Positions 18,429 through 26,717 of a stretch of 64,000 bases of DNA are shown here, one piece after another. The translations under genes and the position numbers were made by a program. Each line of letters starts with the position of its first letter. Positions within the stretch are counted from its first letter, which is position 1. Origin of the DNA: Spirosoma aerolatum (lineage in GTDB: Bacteria > Bacteroidota > Bacteroidia > Cytophagales > Spirosomataceae); the NCBI RefSeq assembly GCF_002056795.1, contig NZ_CP020104.1:1003001-1067000 (forward strand), written 5' to 3'. Below the pieces are notes generated by a model. That model worked only from the letters and a program-made list of their open reading frames with translations. It ran no database searches and was not told the origin of the DNA.

Positions 18429-19433
18429 ATGCAATTGTTCGACGTCATTATTGTTGGCGGAGGTCCTTGTGGACTGGCAGCTGGTATCGAAGCAACCAAA
18501 GCGGGGTTGAGCCATTTAATTCTGGAGAAGGGAAGTCTTACGGAGTCGATTCGGCAGTACCCGCGCCGGATGCGCTTTTTCTCGACTGCCGAAAATATTG
18601 AAATTGGCGGTCTTCCATTCTCTATTTCGGACGTAAAAGCAAGTCGTAACGAAGCCTTACAGTATTACCGAAAAGCGGCTGCCTATTACAAACTGAATTT
18701 TAACGTATTTCAGGAGGTTTGGGATGTTAGGAAACAGGACGACCTGTTTACGGTTACAACAACGACTGGACAACAGTATCAGGCTCGTAAGGTGATCATG
18801 GCTACAGGCTATTTCACCCGTCCGCGCTGGCTCAACATTCCGGGCGAAAATCTGCCGCACGTATCGCATTACTACGACGAGCCCTTCAAATATTCGTTCA
18901 CAAAAGTGGTCATCATCGGTGCGTCGAATTCGGCCGTTGAAGCCGCTCTGGAATTATACCGGCATGATGTTGATGTAACAGTAGTACATCGTGGCGAAGA
19001 TTTTCGCAGCACAGTGAAATACTGGCTGGTTCCCGATGTAAAGAATCGGGTCAAAGAAGGGAAGATCAAGACGGTATTTAGCTGCTGTGTCACCCAAATC
19101 GACGAGCATTCGGTTACCGTCAACGATCTGAAAACCAGTGAGGAAATTCGCTTACCGGCCGATTTCGTGTTTATCCTGACTGGATACATCCCGGATGCTG
19201 ACCTGCTGACTCGCTGCGGTATCGAGCTTAACCCCGAAACGCAGGTGCCTGTTTATAATAAGGAAACCTTTGAAACCAATATTCCCGGCTTGTATGTATG
19301 TGGTACGGTGCTGGCTGGTATCTATACCGAAAAGGTATTCATCGAAAACGGGCGAGAACATGCTCAGGCTATTATTGACCACATCATGGGCCGGGAGGTC
19401 CATAAAGTGGCAGCGCTTATTCAACGTATTTAA
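18429..19433 (+). CDS. ypdA: YpdA-type putative bacillithiol disulfide reductase
   Basis: 334 residues, a two-dinucleotide-binding flavoprotein. The FAD site GGGPCGLAAG lies at residues 10-19, then ATGYFTRP near 119, and the NAD(P)H site IIGASNSAVEAA near 162. The C-terminus has GLYVCGTVLAG near 296, the FAD-proximal segment that closes the site. It lacks a CxxC redox pair typical of thioredoxin reductase, as expected of YpdA. The family reduces oxidised bacillithiol in Firmicutes and is also found in Bacteroidota. It acts in the cytoplasm. It stands alone, ending at a long hairpin. The low-molecular-weight thiol used here is not shown by the window. Confidence 0.88.
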   Translation: MQLFDVIIVGGGPCGLAAGIEATKAGLSHLILEKGSLTESIRQYPRRMRFFSTAENIEIGGLPFSISDVKASRNEALQYYRKAAAYYKLNFNVFQEVWDVRKQDDLFTVTTTTGQQYQARKVIMATGYFTRPRWLNIPGENLPHVSHYYDEPFKYSFTKVVIIGASNSAVEAALELYRHDVDVTVVHRGEDFRSTVKYWLVPDVKNRVKEGKIKTVFSCCVTQIDEHSVTVNDLKTSEEIRLPADFVFILTGYIPDADLLTRCGIELNPETQVPVYNKETFETNIPGLYVCGTVLAGIYTEKVFIENGREHAQAIIDHIMGREVHKVAALIQRI

Positions 19434-19437
19434 CTAC

Positions 19438-19492
19438 ATTGGGTGAGTTCGTAATTTGGTGATTATAGCACTCAATCACGAACTCACCCAAT
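19438..19492. terminator. Hairpin between convergent ypdA and DUF1080 genes
   Basis: A perfect 15-bp stem (ATTGGGTGAGTTCGT and its complement) encloses a 25-base loop that itself contains GTGATT/AATCAC. Placed between convergent stops, it is likely a bidirectional terminator. No long T-tract. Confidence 0.6.
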
Positions 19493-19504
19493 CACTCAAT
19501 GGGC

Positions 19505-20200
19505 TTAGTGAAGTGGCTTTACGGATACTTCTTTGAAATAAACGATGTCGTGCTCACCATGATTTTGTAGGCCTATGTACCCCGAATTGGGTCGGATACC
19601 CCGATAAGGCTCAAAGTCAAATTTACGGGGAGGCACTGGCCCGCCCTCCCGGTAATCGGTTACTTTTACCCCATTTACATAAACGATTGTGCGGGGACCA
19701 TCCAGCGTGATATCCATCGTATTCCACTGCGGACCAGGTTTGCCAGGCTTTGCAAGGGGCTTGGTGAGCGAATAAAGGGTGCCTGTTACGTGGTATTCGT
19801 CTTCGTCAGAGGTTTCGGGATGGTTGTCAATCTGCACTTCGTAGCCATAATGCACGGGCATCCATTCTTCCCGTGGCTCAACGGGAATTCGGATGAAAAC
19901 GCCAGCATTGCTGTTCTCTTTCTGCATTTTATAGACCACACGTAAGGTACAATTGCCGAATTTTTCTTTCGTGTAATAGAGCAATCCCATACCGCCTTTT
20001 CCGTGAATTAATCCCTTTTCGACCAGCATACTTCCTTTCCCAACGTGTTTCCAATCTGTCAGATCTTTTCCGTTAAATAAAGGTCGCCAGCCTGCATTAG
20101 CCGTAAGCTGAGTTGGTTGTGGGGGCCTGGAAAGAGAAGCATCTGAAGAAACGAAGGTGCCGCTTAGCAGAAAGAGGGCAATCAGAATTCCGTAAGGCAT
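19505..20200 (-). CDS. DUF1080 (3-keto-disaccharide hydrolase family) protein, secreted
   Basis: 231 residues with a signal peptide (FLLSGTFVSSDA). The concanavalin-like beta-jellyroll of the DUF1080 family follows: WRPLFNGKDLTDWK at about 42-55, ENSNAGVFIRIP near 94-105, a YEVQID strand near 119, and WNTMDI with the HGEHDIVYFKEV ending. Members of this family have been shown to cleave 3-keto-glycosides, though many are uncharacterised. It would act in the periplasm or outer membrane. The divergent TIM-barrel epimerase 151 bases away and two Gfo/Idh/MocA oxidoreductases nearby suggest a 3-keto-sugar pathway. Specific substrate unknown. Confidence 0.85.
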   Translation of the reverse strand: MPYGILIALFLLSGTFVSSDASLSRPPQPTQLTANAGWRPLFNGKDLTDWKHVGKGSMLVEKGLIHGKGGMGLLYYTKEKFGNCTLRVVYKMQKENSNAGVFIRIPVEPREEWMPVHYGYEVQIDNHPETSDEDEYHVTGTLYSLTKPLAKPGKPGPQWNTMDITLDGPRTIVYVNGVKVTDYREGGPVPPRKFDFEPYRGIRPNSGYIGLQNHGEHDIVYFKEVSVKPLH

Positions 20201-20351
20201 AGTTGTGGGTTTAAATACTTGATCTACTTGATTGACTATAAGTTAAGGACAGTGACGGATTTACTGTATAGAGCCTTTACTAGTATTTTTAGGCCCATTG
20301 GTACTTACTAGTGCAGGGTGCAGATAGACAGGACTTTACATTCGTTTTGGT

Positions 20352-21278
20352 ATGTATACAGATTCATCACAACCGGACCGACGTTCGTTTCTCAAAATGG
20401 CTTTGGCAGGGACAGTCTCTGTGGCGGCTCCTAAGAGGTATACTGGAACAGGTTCGTTATTGCATTTACCGAGTCGGGTTCGGCTTAGTTGTAATCTGTA
20501 TTCCTTCAATGAACCGTTGATGAGTAAACAGATGACGCTTGACGACGTGCTAGTCTACTGTGCAGAACTGGGCTTTGATGCCGTTGACCCAACCGCTTAT
20601 TACTTTCCAGGCTACCCAACCCCTCCCAATGATGCCTATGTGTATCAGATCAAGCAAAAAGCCTTTCGACTGGGGCTCGACATTAGCGGAACGGGTGTAC
20701 GAAATGATTTTACCTTACCCGACGCTACCCGCCGAAAAGCCGAAGTGGATCTGGTGACGAAATGGACCGATGTGGCCGCGCGTCTGGGGGCTCCTGTTGT
20801 ACGGATTTTTGCAGGCCTGGGAAAAGAATTACCTGCCAGCTACAATCGGGAAGAGGTAACCGGATGGGTAGTCGATTCAATTCGTGCTTGTACCGACTAT
20901 GCGGCCAGCCGGGGTGTAATGATCGTATTACAAAACCACGCTGATTTTATACAAACGGCCGATCATATATTGGACATCGTTCGTAAGGTCAACTCCGATT
21001 GGCTGGCGGTTAATCTGGACATTGGAAGTTTTAAAGTGGGCGATCCTTATGCACAAATCGCTCGTGTGGCACCGTATGCGGCAACATGGCAACTCAAAGA
21101 AAATCTGTTTGTTGATGGGCAAGAAGTTCCTACCGATCTGGCACGTGTTGTACGCATCGTGCGCGAGTCGGGGTATCGGGGCTATTTGCCCATCGAAACA
21201 CTTGGAAAAGGAGATCCGAAAGTAAAAGTAGCGGCTTTTTTCGACAAGGTTAAAAAGGCATTAACAACGAACGGCTAA
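20352..21278 (+). CDS. Xylose-isomerase-like TIM-barrel sugar epimerase, Tat-exported
   Basis: 308 residues. The N-terminus carries a Tat motif, RRSFLK at 10-15, then an alanine-rich hydrophobic stretch, so it is exported folded. The AP endonuclease 2/xylose isomerase-like TIM barrel follows, with candidate metal ligands in IVLQNH near 193, NLDIGSF near 223 and LPIETLG near 280. Family members epimerise or isomerise sugars and keto-sugars, or remove groups from 3-keto-glycosides, using a divalent metal. Divergent from the DUF1080 gene. The catalytic glutamate expected in the first ligand position reads Gln-Asn-His (LQNH) rather than Glu-Asn-His, which is worth checking. Function inferred from fold and context only. 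Confidence 0.8.
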   Translation: MYTDSSQPDRRSFLKMALAGTVSVAAPKRYTGTGSLLHLPSRVRLSCNLYSFNEPLMSKQMTLDDVLVYCAELGFDAVDPTAYYFPGYPTPPNDAYVYQIKQKAFRLGLDISGTGVRNDFTLPDATRRKAEVDLVTKWTDVAARLGAPVVRIFAGLGKELPASYNREEVTGWVVDSIRACTDYAASRGVMIVLQNHADFIQTADHILDIVRKVNSDWLAVNLDIGSFKVGDPYAQIARVAPYAATWQLKENLFVDGQEVPTDLARVVRIVRESGYRGYLPIETLGKGDPKVKVAAFFDKVKKALTTNG

Positions 21279-21415
21279 GTGAATCCACCTGTTATTTTTA
21301 ATCGTAGAGTAGAATTGTTATTGCTCTTCAGGTAAAATTAGCTAAACTAGTTGTCTTTTATTTCGTTAGAAGCATTAGCGGCCATAAGGATTTACACAGA
21401 AATCATTAGTCCCTC

Positions 21416-21832
21416 ATGACAACACAGAATCAACCGTTTGATGTTTTAGTAGTGGACGACGATCCATCTATTTATGACCTGTTGCATATGGTAGGGCAAC
21501 GGGAATTTTCTGAAGCTACATTTAGAAGTGCTGCTACCCCTCAGGATGCGATCAATACGATCGATGAGCAATTTCCTCATCTGGTCTTATTAGATATCGA
21601 TTTTCATCAGGAAAAGGATGGAATCGATTGGCTGCCCATGTTGCAGGCTCGCTTTCAGAAAAAAGTCCCTGTCGTTATTTTTTCGCAGTCCGATAGCCAG
21701 CAGCATATCCAGCAAGCCTATCAGGCTGGTGCGGTTGCCTATACGCAGAAGCCCGATGAGTTGAGAGGATGGAAAGACTATGTAGCAGCTATGAAAAAAT
21801 TCTGGTACGAAACGGCCACTATTCCTCAATAG
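21416..21832 (+). CDS. Single-domain response regulator (receiver only)
   Basis: 138 residues, just a receiver domain. The acidic pair Asp14/Asp15 binds magnesium, Asp60 in LLDIDFHQ is the phosphoacceptor, Ser90 in IFSQS is the switch residue and Lys112 in TQKP the conserved lysine. No DNA-binding or enzymatic output domain, so it would act by protein contact, phosphotransfer or as a phosphate sink. No histidine kinase gene is nearby. Transcribed alone, convergent with a Gfo/Idh/MocA gene only 25 bases away. The first ~8 residues are polar and disordered. Confidence 0.88.
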   Translation: MTTQNQPFDVLVVDDDPSIYDLLHMVGQREFSEATFRSAATPQDAINTIDEQFPHLVLLDIDFHQEKDGIDWLPMLQARFQKKVPVVIFSQSDSQQHIQQAYQAGAVAYTQKPDELRGWKDYVAAMKKFWYETATIPQ

Positions 21833-21857
21833 ATTGACATTCCTTTCCAGGAAGAGC

Positions 21858-23174
21858 TTAGGATAGTTTAGGTAAAGACCAAGGTGCTCGATAATGGGCT
21901 TTAGTGAGTGCCTGGGCCGACGGATCACTCACAATACCGCCCTGTCCATCATCCCAGATGAGCTTATGACCAGTCCGATAGGCAATGTTGCCCAGATGCG
22001 AATGCAGGGCTACATTGCGGCCAGCCTCTGCTGGGCAATTGGGTTGTTGTCTTGATCGAATGCATTCCAGAAAATTTCGGGTGTGGCTGTCCAGATCCCG
22101 GCCATTGCCATACTGAATTGGTTGAGCCGGAACCAGATACCGGCCCTGTTCTACCTCAGGTAGTACTTCCCATTTTCCCCGGTCAATCACCACCGTACCC
22201 AGGTTGCCAATAAACGCTACGCCATGATCGCGGTCGTAAGGGCCACGCATCGTTCCCAGCGACTGTTCCCACAGGATTGAGAACTGACCATAATCATACA
22301 CAACCTGCATGGTGTCGGGTGTATCGCCGTCATGATCGGGAAAACCAAATTTACCTCCCGTAGCTATGACCGATTTGGGCGCGGTCACGTTCATTCCCCA
22401 AAGGGCAATATCGATCATATGGGCGCCCCAGTCGGTCATGAGTCCACCGGCATAATCCCAGTAATATCGAAAAGTACCGTGAAACCGATTTCGATTGAAT
22501 GGACGACCTGGTGCCGGCCCCAACCACATATCGTAATCGACACCGGCAGGTACAGGTTCGTCTGGGCGGGGTGGAAATTCTTTGCCATAACTCATGAATG
22601 CCCAGGTTTTTACCGACCGGACCCGACCGATTTTTCCTGACTGAACGTAGTCTAGTGCCGCTTTCCAATGGTCGCCACTCCGCTGCCATTGCCCTACCTG
22701 AACAATCCGATTATAGCGCTTGGCGGCTGCTACAATCAGATTACACTCTTCAATGGTCGTGGCCAGTGGCTTTTCAACGTATACATCTTTCCCGGCCTGG
22801 CAGGCATATACGGCTGGCAAACAATGCCAATGATCGGGCGTACCCACGATGACCGCATCGACCGTTTTATCGTCGATCAATTTCCGGAAATCGTTGTACA
22901 GCGTAACTTTTTTACCCGTTTGTTTCTCCAGTTCATCTGCCCGTTTTTTCAGTACGTTGTTGTCTACGTCACAAAGTGCAACGCAAACAGCACCGGGATT
23001 TTTGAGCATCGACGTCAGATCTGCCCATCCCATGCTGTTAACACCAATCAACCCGATACGGATCGTATCGGATGGAGCTGCTGAACGGCTTATTTCGGGT
23101 AGCGTGGCCGACAGACCTAGCCCTGCCGCCAGGTGCGTTGACTGGTGAAGAAAATCGCGTCTTGATGAAGGCAT
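21858..23174 (-). CDS. Gfo/Idh/MocA family oxidoreductase, Tat-exported
   Basis: 438 residues, starting at the ATG before SSRRDFLHQ; the frame continues 10 codons upstream without a better start. The Tat motif SRRDFL is followed by a hydrophobic stretch, so this is a periplasmic NAD(P)-type oxidoreductase. The Rossmann loop GLIGVNSMGWA lies near residue 42, the catalytic EKPLATT near 132, and DWGAHMID near 246. Family role: oxidation or reduction of sugar hydroxyls, including C3 oxidation of glycosides, often with tightly bound cofactor. It lies near DUF1080 and TIM-barrel genes, and a paralogue is found 0.8 kb upstream. Not closely spaced with the HicA gene behind it, so probably its own transcript. 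Confidence 0.9.
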   Translation of the reverse strand: MPSSRRDFLHQSTHLAAGLGLSATLPEISRSAAPSDTIRIGLIGVNSMGWADLTSMLKNPGAVCVALCDVDNNVLKKRADELEKQTGKKVTLYNDFRKLIDDKTVDAVIVGTPDHWHCLPAVYACQAGKDVYVEKPLATTIEECNLIVAAAKRYNRIVQVGQWQRSGDHWKAALDYVQSGKIGRVRSVKTWAFMSYGKEFPPRPDEPVPAGVDYDMWLGPAPGRPFNRNRFHGTFRYYWDYAGGLMTDWGAHMIDIALWGMNVTAPKSVIATGGKFGFPDHDGDTPDTMQVVYDYGQFSILWEQSLGTMRGPYDRDHGVAFIGNLGTVVIDRGKWEVLPEVEQGRYLVPAQPIQYGNGRDLDSHTRNFLECIRSRQQPNCPAEAGRNVALHSHLGNIAYRTGHKLIWDDGQGGIVSDPSAQALTKAHYRAPWSLPKLS

Positions 23175-23303
23175 TTTGTTAAAGTAGAAAAGGCTAAGGG
23201 CCACCTAAAAAAGGCAACAACAAATCGAAACTACTACCGCTATGGACTGCGATTATTCAGTGGCTGTGTATCGACAACTGTCTGACCTATTACGACGCAA
23301 AAC

Positions 23304-23331
23304 GGGCAATATCCTGAACCGAATATTGCCC
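23304..23331 (-). terminator. Hairpin after hicA-like gene
   Basis: A 9-bp perfect stem (GGGCAATAT and its complement) with a 10-base loop lies 27 bases past the toxin stop. On the minus strand it is followed by CGTTTTGCG, giving a modest T-tract. Confidence 0.6.
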
Positions 23332-23358
23332 AATAATGAACAGTGAAAATGAAGTAGT

Positions 23359-23604
23359 TTATTGGAACAGCCGATCGACTACTTGCTCCTGACTTAACCC
23401 AAAATGATCGGCTACATCTGACAAGATTTTATTTAATGTGCCAAGCCTGACCGGATTATGTTTGGGAACAGTTAGATGGTGGGTACCATTGCGTACAGTG
23501 GTTAGCCGGAGATGACTCCCTGCTTGCCGGGTCTGTTCGTAGCCAAAATGCTTTTCTAATAATTTGATAAGTGATTCACCTTTGAGATCGCGAGGTGTTT
23601 TCAT
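23359..23604 (-). CDS. hicA: HicA-type toxin (mRNA interferase-like)
   Basis: 81 residues from MKTPRDLKG; upstream in-frame codons to 23640 are hydrophobic and unlikely. The double-stranded-RNA-binding fold of HicA is recognisable: LIKLLEKHFGY, then the catalytic histidine His31 in AGSHLRL, then HHLTVPKHNPVR and a C-terminal helix. HicA toxins cleave mRNA and halt translation. The antitoxin-like gene lies upstream with an 82-base gap, so the order is antitoxin then toxin, the reverse of the classic hicAB order. It is larger than the typical ~60-residue HicA because of an extended C-terminal helix. Activity not shown. Confidence 0.85.
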   Translation of the reverse strand: MKTPRDLKGESLIKLLEKHFGYEQTRQAGSHLRLTTVRNGTHHLTVPKHNPVRLGTLNKILSDVADHFGLSQEQVVDRLFQ

Positions 23605-23686
23605 GAAGAATATCAGCACAATTGCTGAAATAGGCAGCACAATCAGCCTCTTTGACGTGCAAGTATGACGTAAATGTACATATAAT

Positions 23687-23896
23687 TCACACCAAACTCA
23701 GGACTTCATCTTTCACGAAATGCAAATGGGCGATTTGTGGAGCTTGTCCTTCATCAAAATGGCAAATAGTTGCTTCCCGAATATTTGCTTTCAGTTCCTC
23801 CAATGTGTCGGCCTCCGTAACAATGGATTGGCCAATTGCCGACGCAATATACCCTCCCTCGTCTGCTTCCTCAATTAGAAAAAAGATTTCTTTCAT
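23687..23896 (-). CDS. HicB-like antitoxin, short form without DNA-binding domain
   Basis: 69 residues from MKEIFFLIEEADEGG; the longer frame upstream overlaps the next gene and is a shadow. It shows the partial RNase H-like HicB fold: EEADEGGYIASA, a short loop, then the TLEELKANIREA helix. Full HicB antitoxins are ~110-140 residues with a C-terminal ribbon-helix-helix or HTH; this one has none, so autoregulation by operator binding is doubtful. Such short forms are often mis-annotated as 2-oxoisovalerate dehydrogenase. Likely the antidote of the HicA-like toxin downstream. The pair sits between two paralogous oxidoreductase genes on the same strand. Confidence 0.8.
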   Translation of the reverse strand: MKEIFFLIEEADEGGYIASAIGQSIVTEADTLEELKANIREATICHFDEGQAPQIAHLHFVKDEVLSLV

Positions 23897-23951
23897 GTAA
23901 TCAGAGAGCCGGGCCATCGAAACGGCTCTCTGACAAATATAACGAATAATT

Positions 23952-25259
23952 CTAAACCGGGTACTGCCACTCGCCACGATAAGCACGGCTGAGTAATTTG
24001 TTGGCTTCGGGGTCGTTGGGTATCTGGCTGCCATCCCATTCAACGCTTCGGCCAAGTTTTAACGATAGCATTCCCAGCAGGGCCATATTCGTAGAGCGAT
24101 GACCAATCTCGATGTCGCAAACGGGGAGTTTGTTGGACTTGATGCATTGCAGGAAGTTAGCCCAGAGCAAAGCGATGTTCTGGTCATCAGGTTTATCCAG
24201 TTGAGCGTCCTGATGGATAATCGGCTTTTTCGAATCGGCCGGATAGAAAGTCCAGCCATCGAGCCAGCCCATATGAAAAGTACCTTCCGTTCCGTAGAAA
24301 TAGACGCCTACCGCCTGTTGAGGATGCGTTTTCTCCGCATTATTACCGGCAAAAGTCCGGTGTTCCCAAACAGCCGTGAAATTTTCAAATTCAAACGTAG
24401 CTACCTGATGGTCAGGCGCATCGCTATTGTCCTGTTTGATGGCTCGTCCGCCGGTAGAGTATACCTTACGCGGATGTTTTTCTTCAGTTATCCACAGAAT
24501 CTGATCCATCCAGTGGATACCCCAGTCGCCGAGGGTTCCATTCGCATAATTCAAAAAATTACGCCAGCTTCTGGGGTGCATGGCTTTATTGTAGGCATGA
24601 AGCGGGGCAGGGCCGCACCACATATTCCAGTCAATTTCTGGCGGAGTTTCGCTATCGGGCGTAGGTTGTCCGGCCCCCCCTGCATAATGCACAAAGGCCC
24701 GTGCCATTCCAATTTTGCCTGCTTTCCCTGATCTCAGAAACTCCATACCCGATACATTATGGGGCGATACACGGCGGTGCATCCCAACCTGACAGATTCG
24801 TCCCGTTTGCCGGGCCGCTTTTACCATCGCTTTGCCTTCGTTAATGGTATGGCTGATAGGTTTTTCAACATATACATGCGCTCCTGCCTGCATGGCGGCA
24901 ATAGCAGCCAGTGGATGCCAGTGGTCGGGCGTGGCTACAATCACTATCTGGGGTTTTTCGGCGGCCAGCATTTCCCGGTAATCACGGTACAGCTTTGGTT
25001 TATCGGTGGTGAGTTTGTTCAGCTCTTCGCTTGTTTTCTGAAGCTGGCGGCTATCCACGTCACACAAAGCTACTATTTTCGATTCGCCCGCCTGTACGGC
25101 ACAACGCAGAATATTGTTCCCCCACCATCCGGCACCAATTAGGGCCGTACGGTATTTCTGGGCAGGCTGGCGTGTAATAAATGCCCGTACCTGGGTAGGG
25201 TCGGTAATGAGGGTAGCACCGGCAAGAGCAGACGTTTTCAGGAAATCGGAGCGGTTCAT
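23952..25259 (-). CDS. Gfo/Idh/MocA family oxidoreductase, Tat/Sec-exported
   Basis: 435 residues. The N-terminus MNRSDFLKTSALAGATLI is a weakened Tat signal (NRSDFLK, only one arginine) with a hydrophobic stretch. The Rossmann loop ALIGAGWWGNN lies near residue 40, EKPISHT near 132, and DWGIHWMDQILW near 246. It is a paralogue of the oxidoreductase 0.8 kb downstream, separated from it by HicB/HicA. Likely oxidises a sugar or glycoside in the periplasm; substrate unknown. The single-arginine signal may send it by Sec or slow Tat. Its 5' gap is 91 bases from the membrane-protein gene on the same strand. Confidence 0.88.
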   Translation of the reverse strand: MNRSDFLKTSALAGATLITDPTQVRAFITRQPAQKYRTALIGAGWWGNNILRCAVQAGESKIVALCDVDSRQLQKTSEELNKLTTDKPKLYRDYREMLAAEKPQIVIVATPDHWHPLAAIAAMQAGAHVYVEKPISHTINEGKAMVKAARQTGRICQVGMHRRVSPHNVSGMEFLRSGKAGKIGMARAFVHYAGGAGQPTPDSETPPEIDWNMWCGPAPLHAYNKAMHPRSWRNFLNYANGTLGDWGIHWMDQILWITEEKHPRKVYSTGGRAIKQDNSDAPDHQVATFEFENFTAVWEHRTFAGNNAEKTHPQQAVGVYFYGTEGTFHMGWLDGWTFYPADSKKPIIHQDAQLDKPDDQNIALLWANFLQCIKSNKLPVCDIEIGHRSTNMALLGMLSLKLGRSVEWDGSQIPNDPEANKLLSRAYRGEWQYPV

Positions 25260-25350
25260 CGGAAACGAGGTTTCAGTTAGGTCAGAATCAGCCTATCAGG
25301 CAGGCCTTCCATTTGTCAAAGCTGAACCTCCTGGTTTTTTACCGTCGATT

Positions 25351-26121
25351 TTATAAACCTGATAGCACCGGTCGGCCTCCCAGCGCTTCCAGGAGAAGAA
25401 AAGTGACGGCTCCGATATATAAAACGGTAAACAGGAAAACCTGAGCTGGGCGTCGGGCGATGTAGTAGCCAAACAAGGGAATCAATTGAAGCGCATGCAT
25501 TCCGAAAAAATGAGCGATGCGTAAATCACCAAATTGGGTAGACCAGTTGGTGATAGGCCATCCCGCACCCCCATCGGGTCCACCTACTGTGTGGCTGAGC
25601 CGGGTAGCCATGATAAATCCTTCAAATGCAAACACGACAAACAGTAAAATACCTAACCGAATGGCCCACAAATAGCTTGCCGCCAGCGGATTGTTGTGAA
25701 TACGGAAAAAGAGATAACCAATATAAGCCGTCCAGCCGGTTAGCACCGTAATCGCTATGCCCATTAGGCTGAATAGCATGCCGTCAACAGGTGAACTGAC
25801 GTTGAAGTGCGACAGCTTTCCCAAGGTTGCCTGTGCTGTTATAATTATGAGTTCGATGGTCATTGCTACGACCACTACCCAACTATAAATCGCCACGTTA
25901 CGAGTCGGGGGCAGGTAACCCGTATACCAGGCCATCGTCCAGCAGAACAGTGTGATCGACACGAAGAACTTCATGGGCTTAATAAATGCATTGATTCCCA
26001 GCACCTGCACATGGGTAGTGAGCGCGAGTATGGCACAAATGAATGTACCGATCAGGCATAGCCAGCCGAAGGAATAGAGCAGGTTATTTCGCTTTTTAAG
26101 AATTTCCAGAAAATAGCTCAT
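25351..26121 (-). CDS. Unrecognised polytopic membrane protein
   Basis: 256 residues, about seven predicted membrane helices: roughly 15-37 (LLYSFGWLCLIGTFICAILAL), 50-66, 78-97, 112-135, 150-168, 205-222 and 228-250. Near the N-terminus is a conserved-looking loop, GINAFIKPMKFFVS. Histidines and aromatic residues sit in the helices but no known cofactor motif is visible. I do not recognise the family. It lies upstream of the Gfo/Idh/MocA gene and just after an ABA4-like gene (88-base gap), all on the same strand, so a shared transcript is possible. Confidence 0.65.
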   Translation of the reverse strand: MSYFLEILKKRNNLLYSFGWLCLIGTFICAILALTTHVQVLGINAFIKPMKFFVSITLFCWTMAWYTGYLPPTRNVAIYSWVVVVAMTIELIIITAQATLGKLSHFNVSSPVDGMLFSLMGIAITVLTGWTAYIGYLFFRIHNNPLAASYLWAIRLGILLFVVFAFEGFIMATRLSHTVGGPDGGAGWPITNWSTQFGDLRIAHFFGMHALQLIPLFGYYIARRPAQVFLFTVLYIGAVTFLLLEALGGRPVLSGL

Positions 26122-26209
26122 ATGCAGGTCGGTTCAATTGGTCGTACTGGCCCTCATTAACTGAACGATACAAACGCTGACAAGTTTTTGTCCATTCCTT
26201 AAAATGCGA

Positions 26210-26641
26210 TTAGATTGACAGTCGGCGCGTTCGAATCAACCGAATGATCCAGTATAGGAGTAACCCCACCGGGCCGAGCATAAAACAGAACATCAATGGA
26301 AGTATAATGAGCCAGTGTGGGATGTTTTTCTCCTGCGCATCCCGCACGATAACACTGCCAGCGACCAAATCGAAAGCAAGGTAGTGCACCCAGGCGGCCA
26401 GTATAACTCCATTGCTTCCGGTAGCAAATAGCCGTTTGATACCCGCCAGTGACCCGAAGGCACCAAAATCAATAATGCCATCGCCAAACAGATAAACGAG
26501 GTAAATAACAGCAATAAATACCGGAATTAGGTAGCTGTTCATCAGCCAGCGCGTTACCAGCCAGCGTGGGGCAAAGGCCATCAGCAACCACTGAGGCAGC
26601 ACAAGCGTACTCGCGATCTGAAAAGCGGTTTCGGGCGACAT
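26210..26641 (-). CDS. ABA4-like (DUF4281) membrane protein
   Basis: 143 residues with four membrane helices (about 8-25, 33-52, 79-92, 107-132). The C-terminal FMLGPVGLLLYW and FDLVAGS segments match the DUF4281/ABA4-like family. Plant ABA4 is needed for neoxanthin formation and related plastid proteins have carotenoid-cleavage roles; bacterial members are uncharacterised. This organism group is usually carotenoid-pigmented, so a role in carotenoid chemistry is a reasonable guess, but nothing nearby confirms it. Start chosen at the ATG before SPETAF. Confidence 0.75.
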   Translation of the reverse strand: MSPETAFQIASTLVLPQWLLMAFAPRWLVTRWLMNSYLIPVFIAVIYLVYLFGDGIIDFGAFGSLAGIKRLFATGSNGVILAAWVHYLAFDLVAGSVIVRDAQEKNIPHWLIILPLMFCFMLGPVGLLLYWIIRLIRTRRLSI

Positions 26642-26660
26642 GAGTAGTTAACCGATTACA

Positions 26661-26710
26661 GTTTACAGAGGCTGAAGCGCCCTATATCGGCTACATCAGC
26701 CACTGTAAAC
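26661..26710 (-). terminator. Hairpin after dipeptidase gene
   Basis: A 14-bp stem (GTTTACAGAGGCTG against CAGCCACTGTAAAC) with one mismatch and a 22-base loop sits between the dipeptidase stop and the next start. It may end the dipeptidase transcript; no T-tract. Confidence 0.45.
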
Positions 26711-26717
26711 CCAAAAC

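Noticed and set aside
21279..21415. Riboswitch or structured leader before the response regulator
   Set aside because: No conserved motif or long pairing seen in the 137-base gap.
23897..24055. Longer HicB-like protein overlapping the oxidoreductase
   Set aside because: The N-terminal extension is a shadow of the Gfo/Idh/MocA coding sequence.
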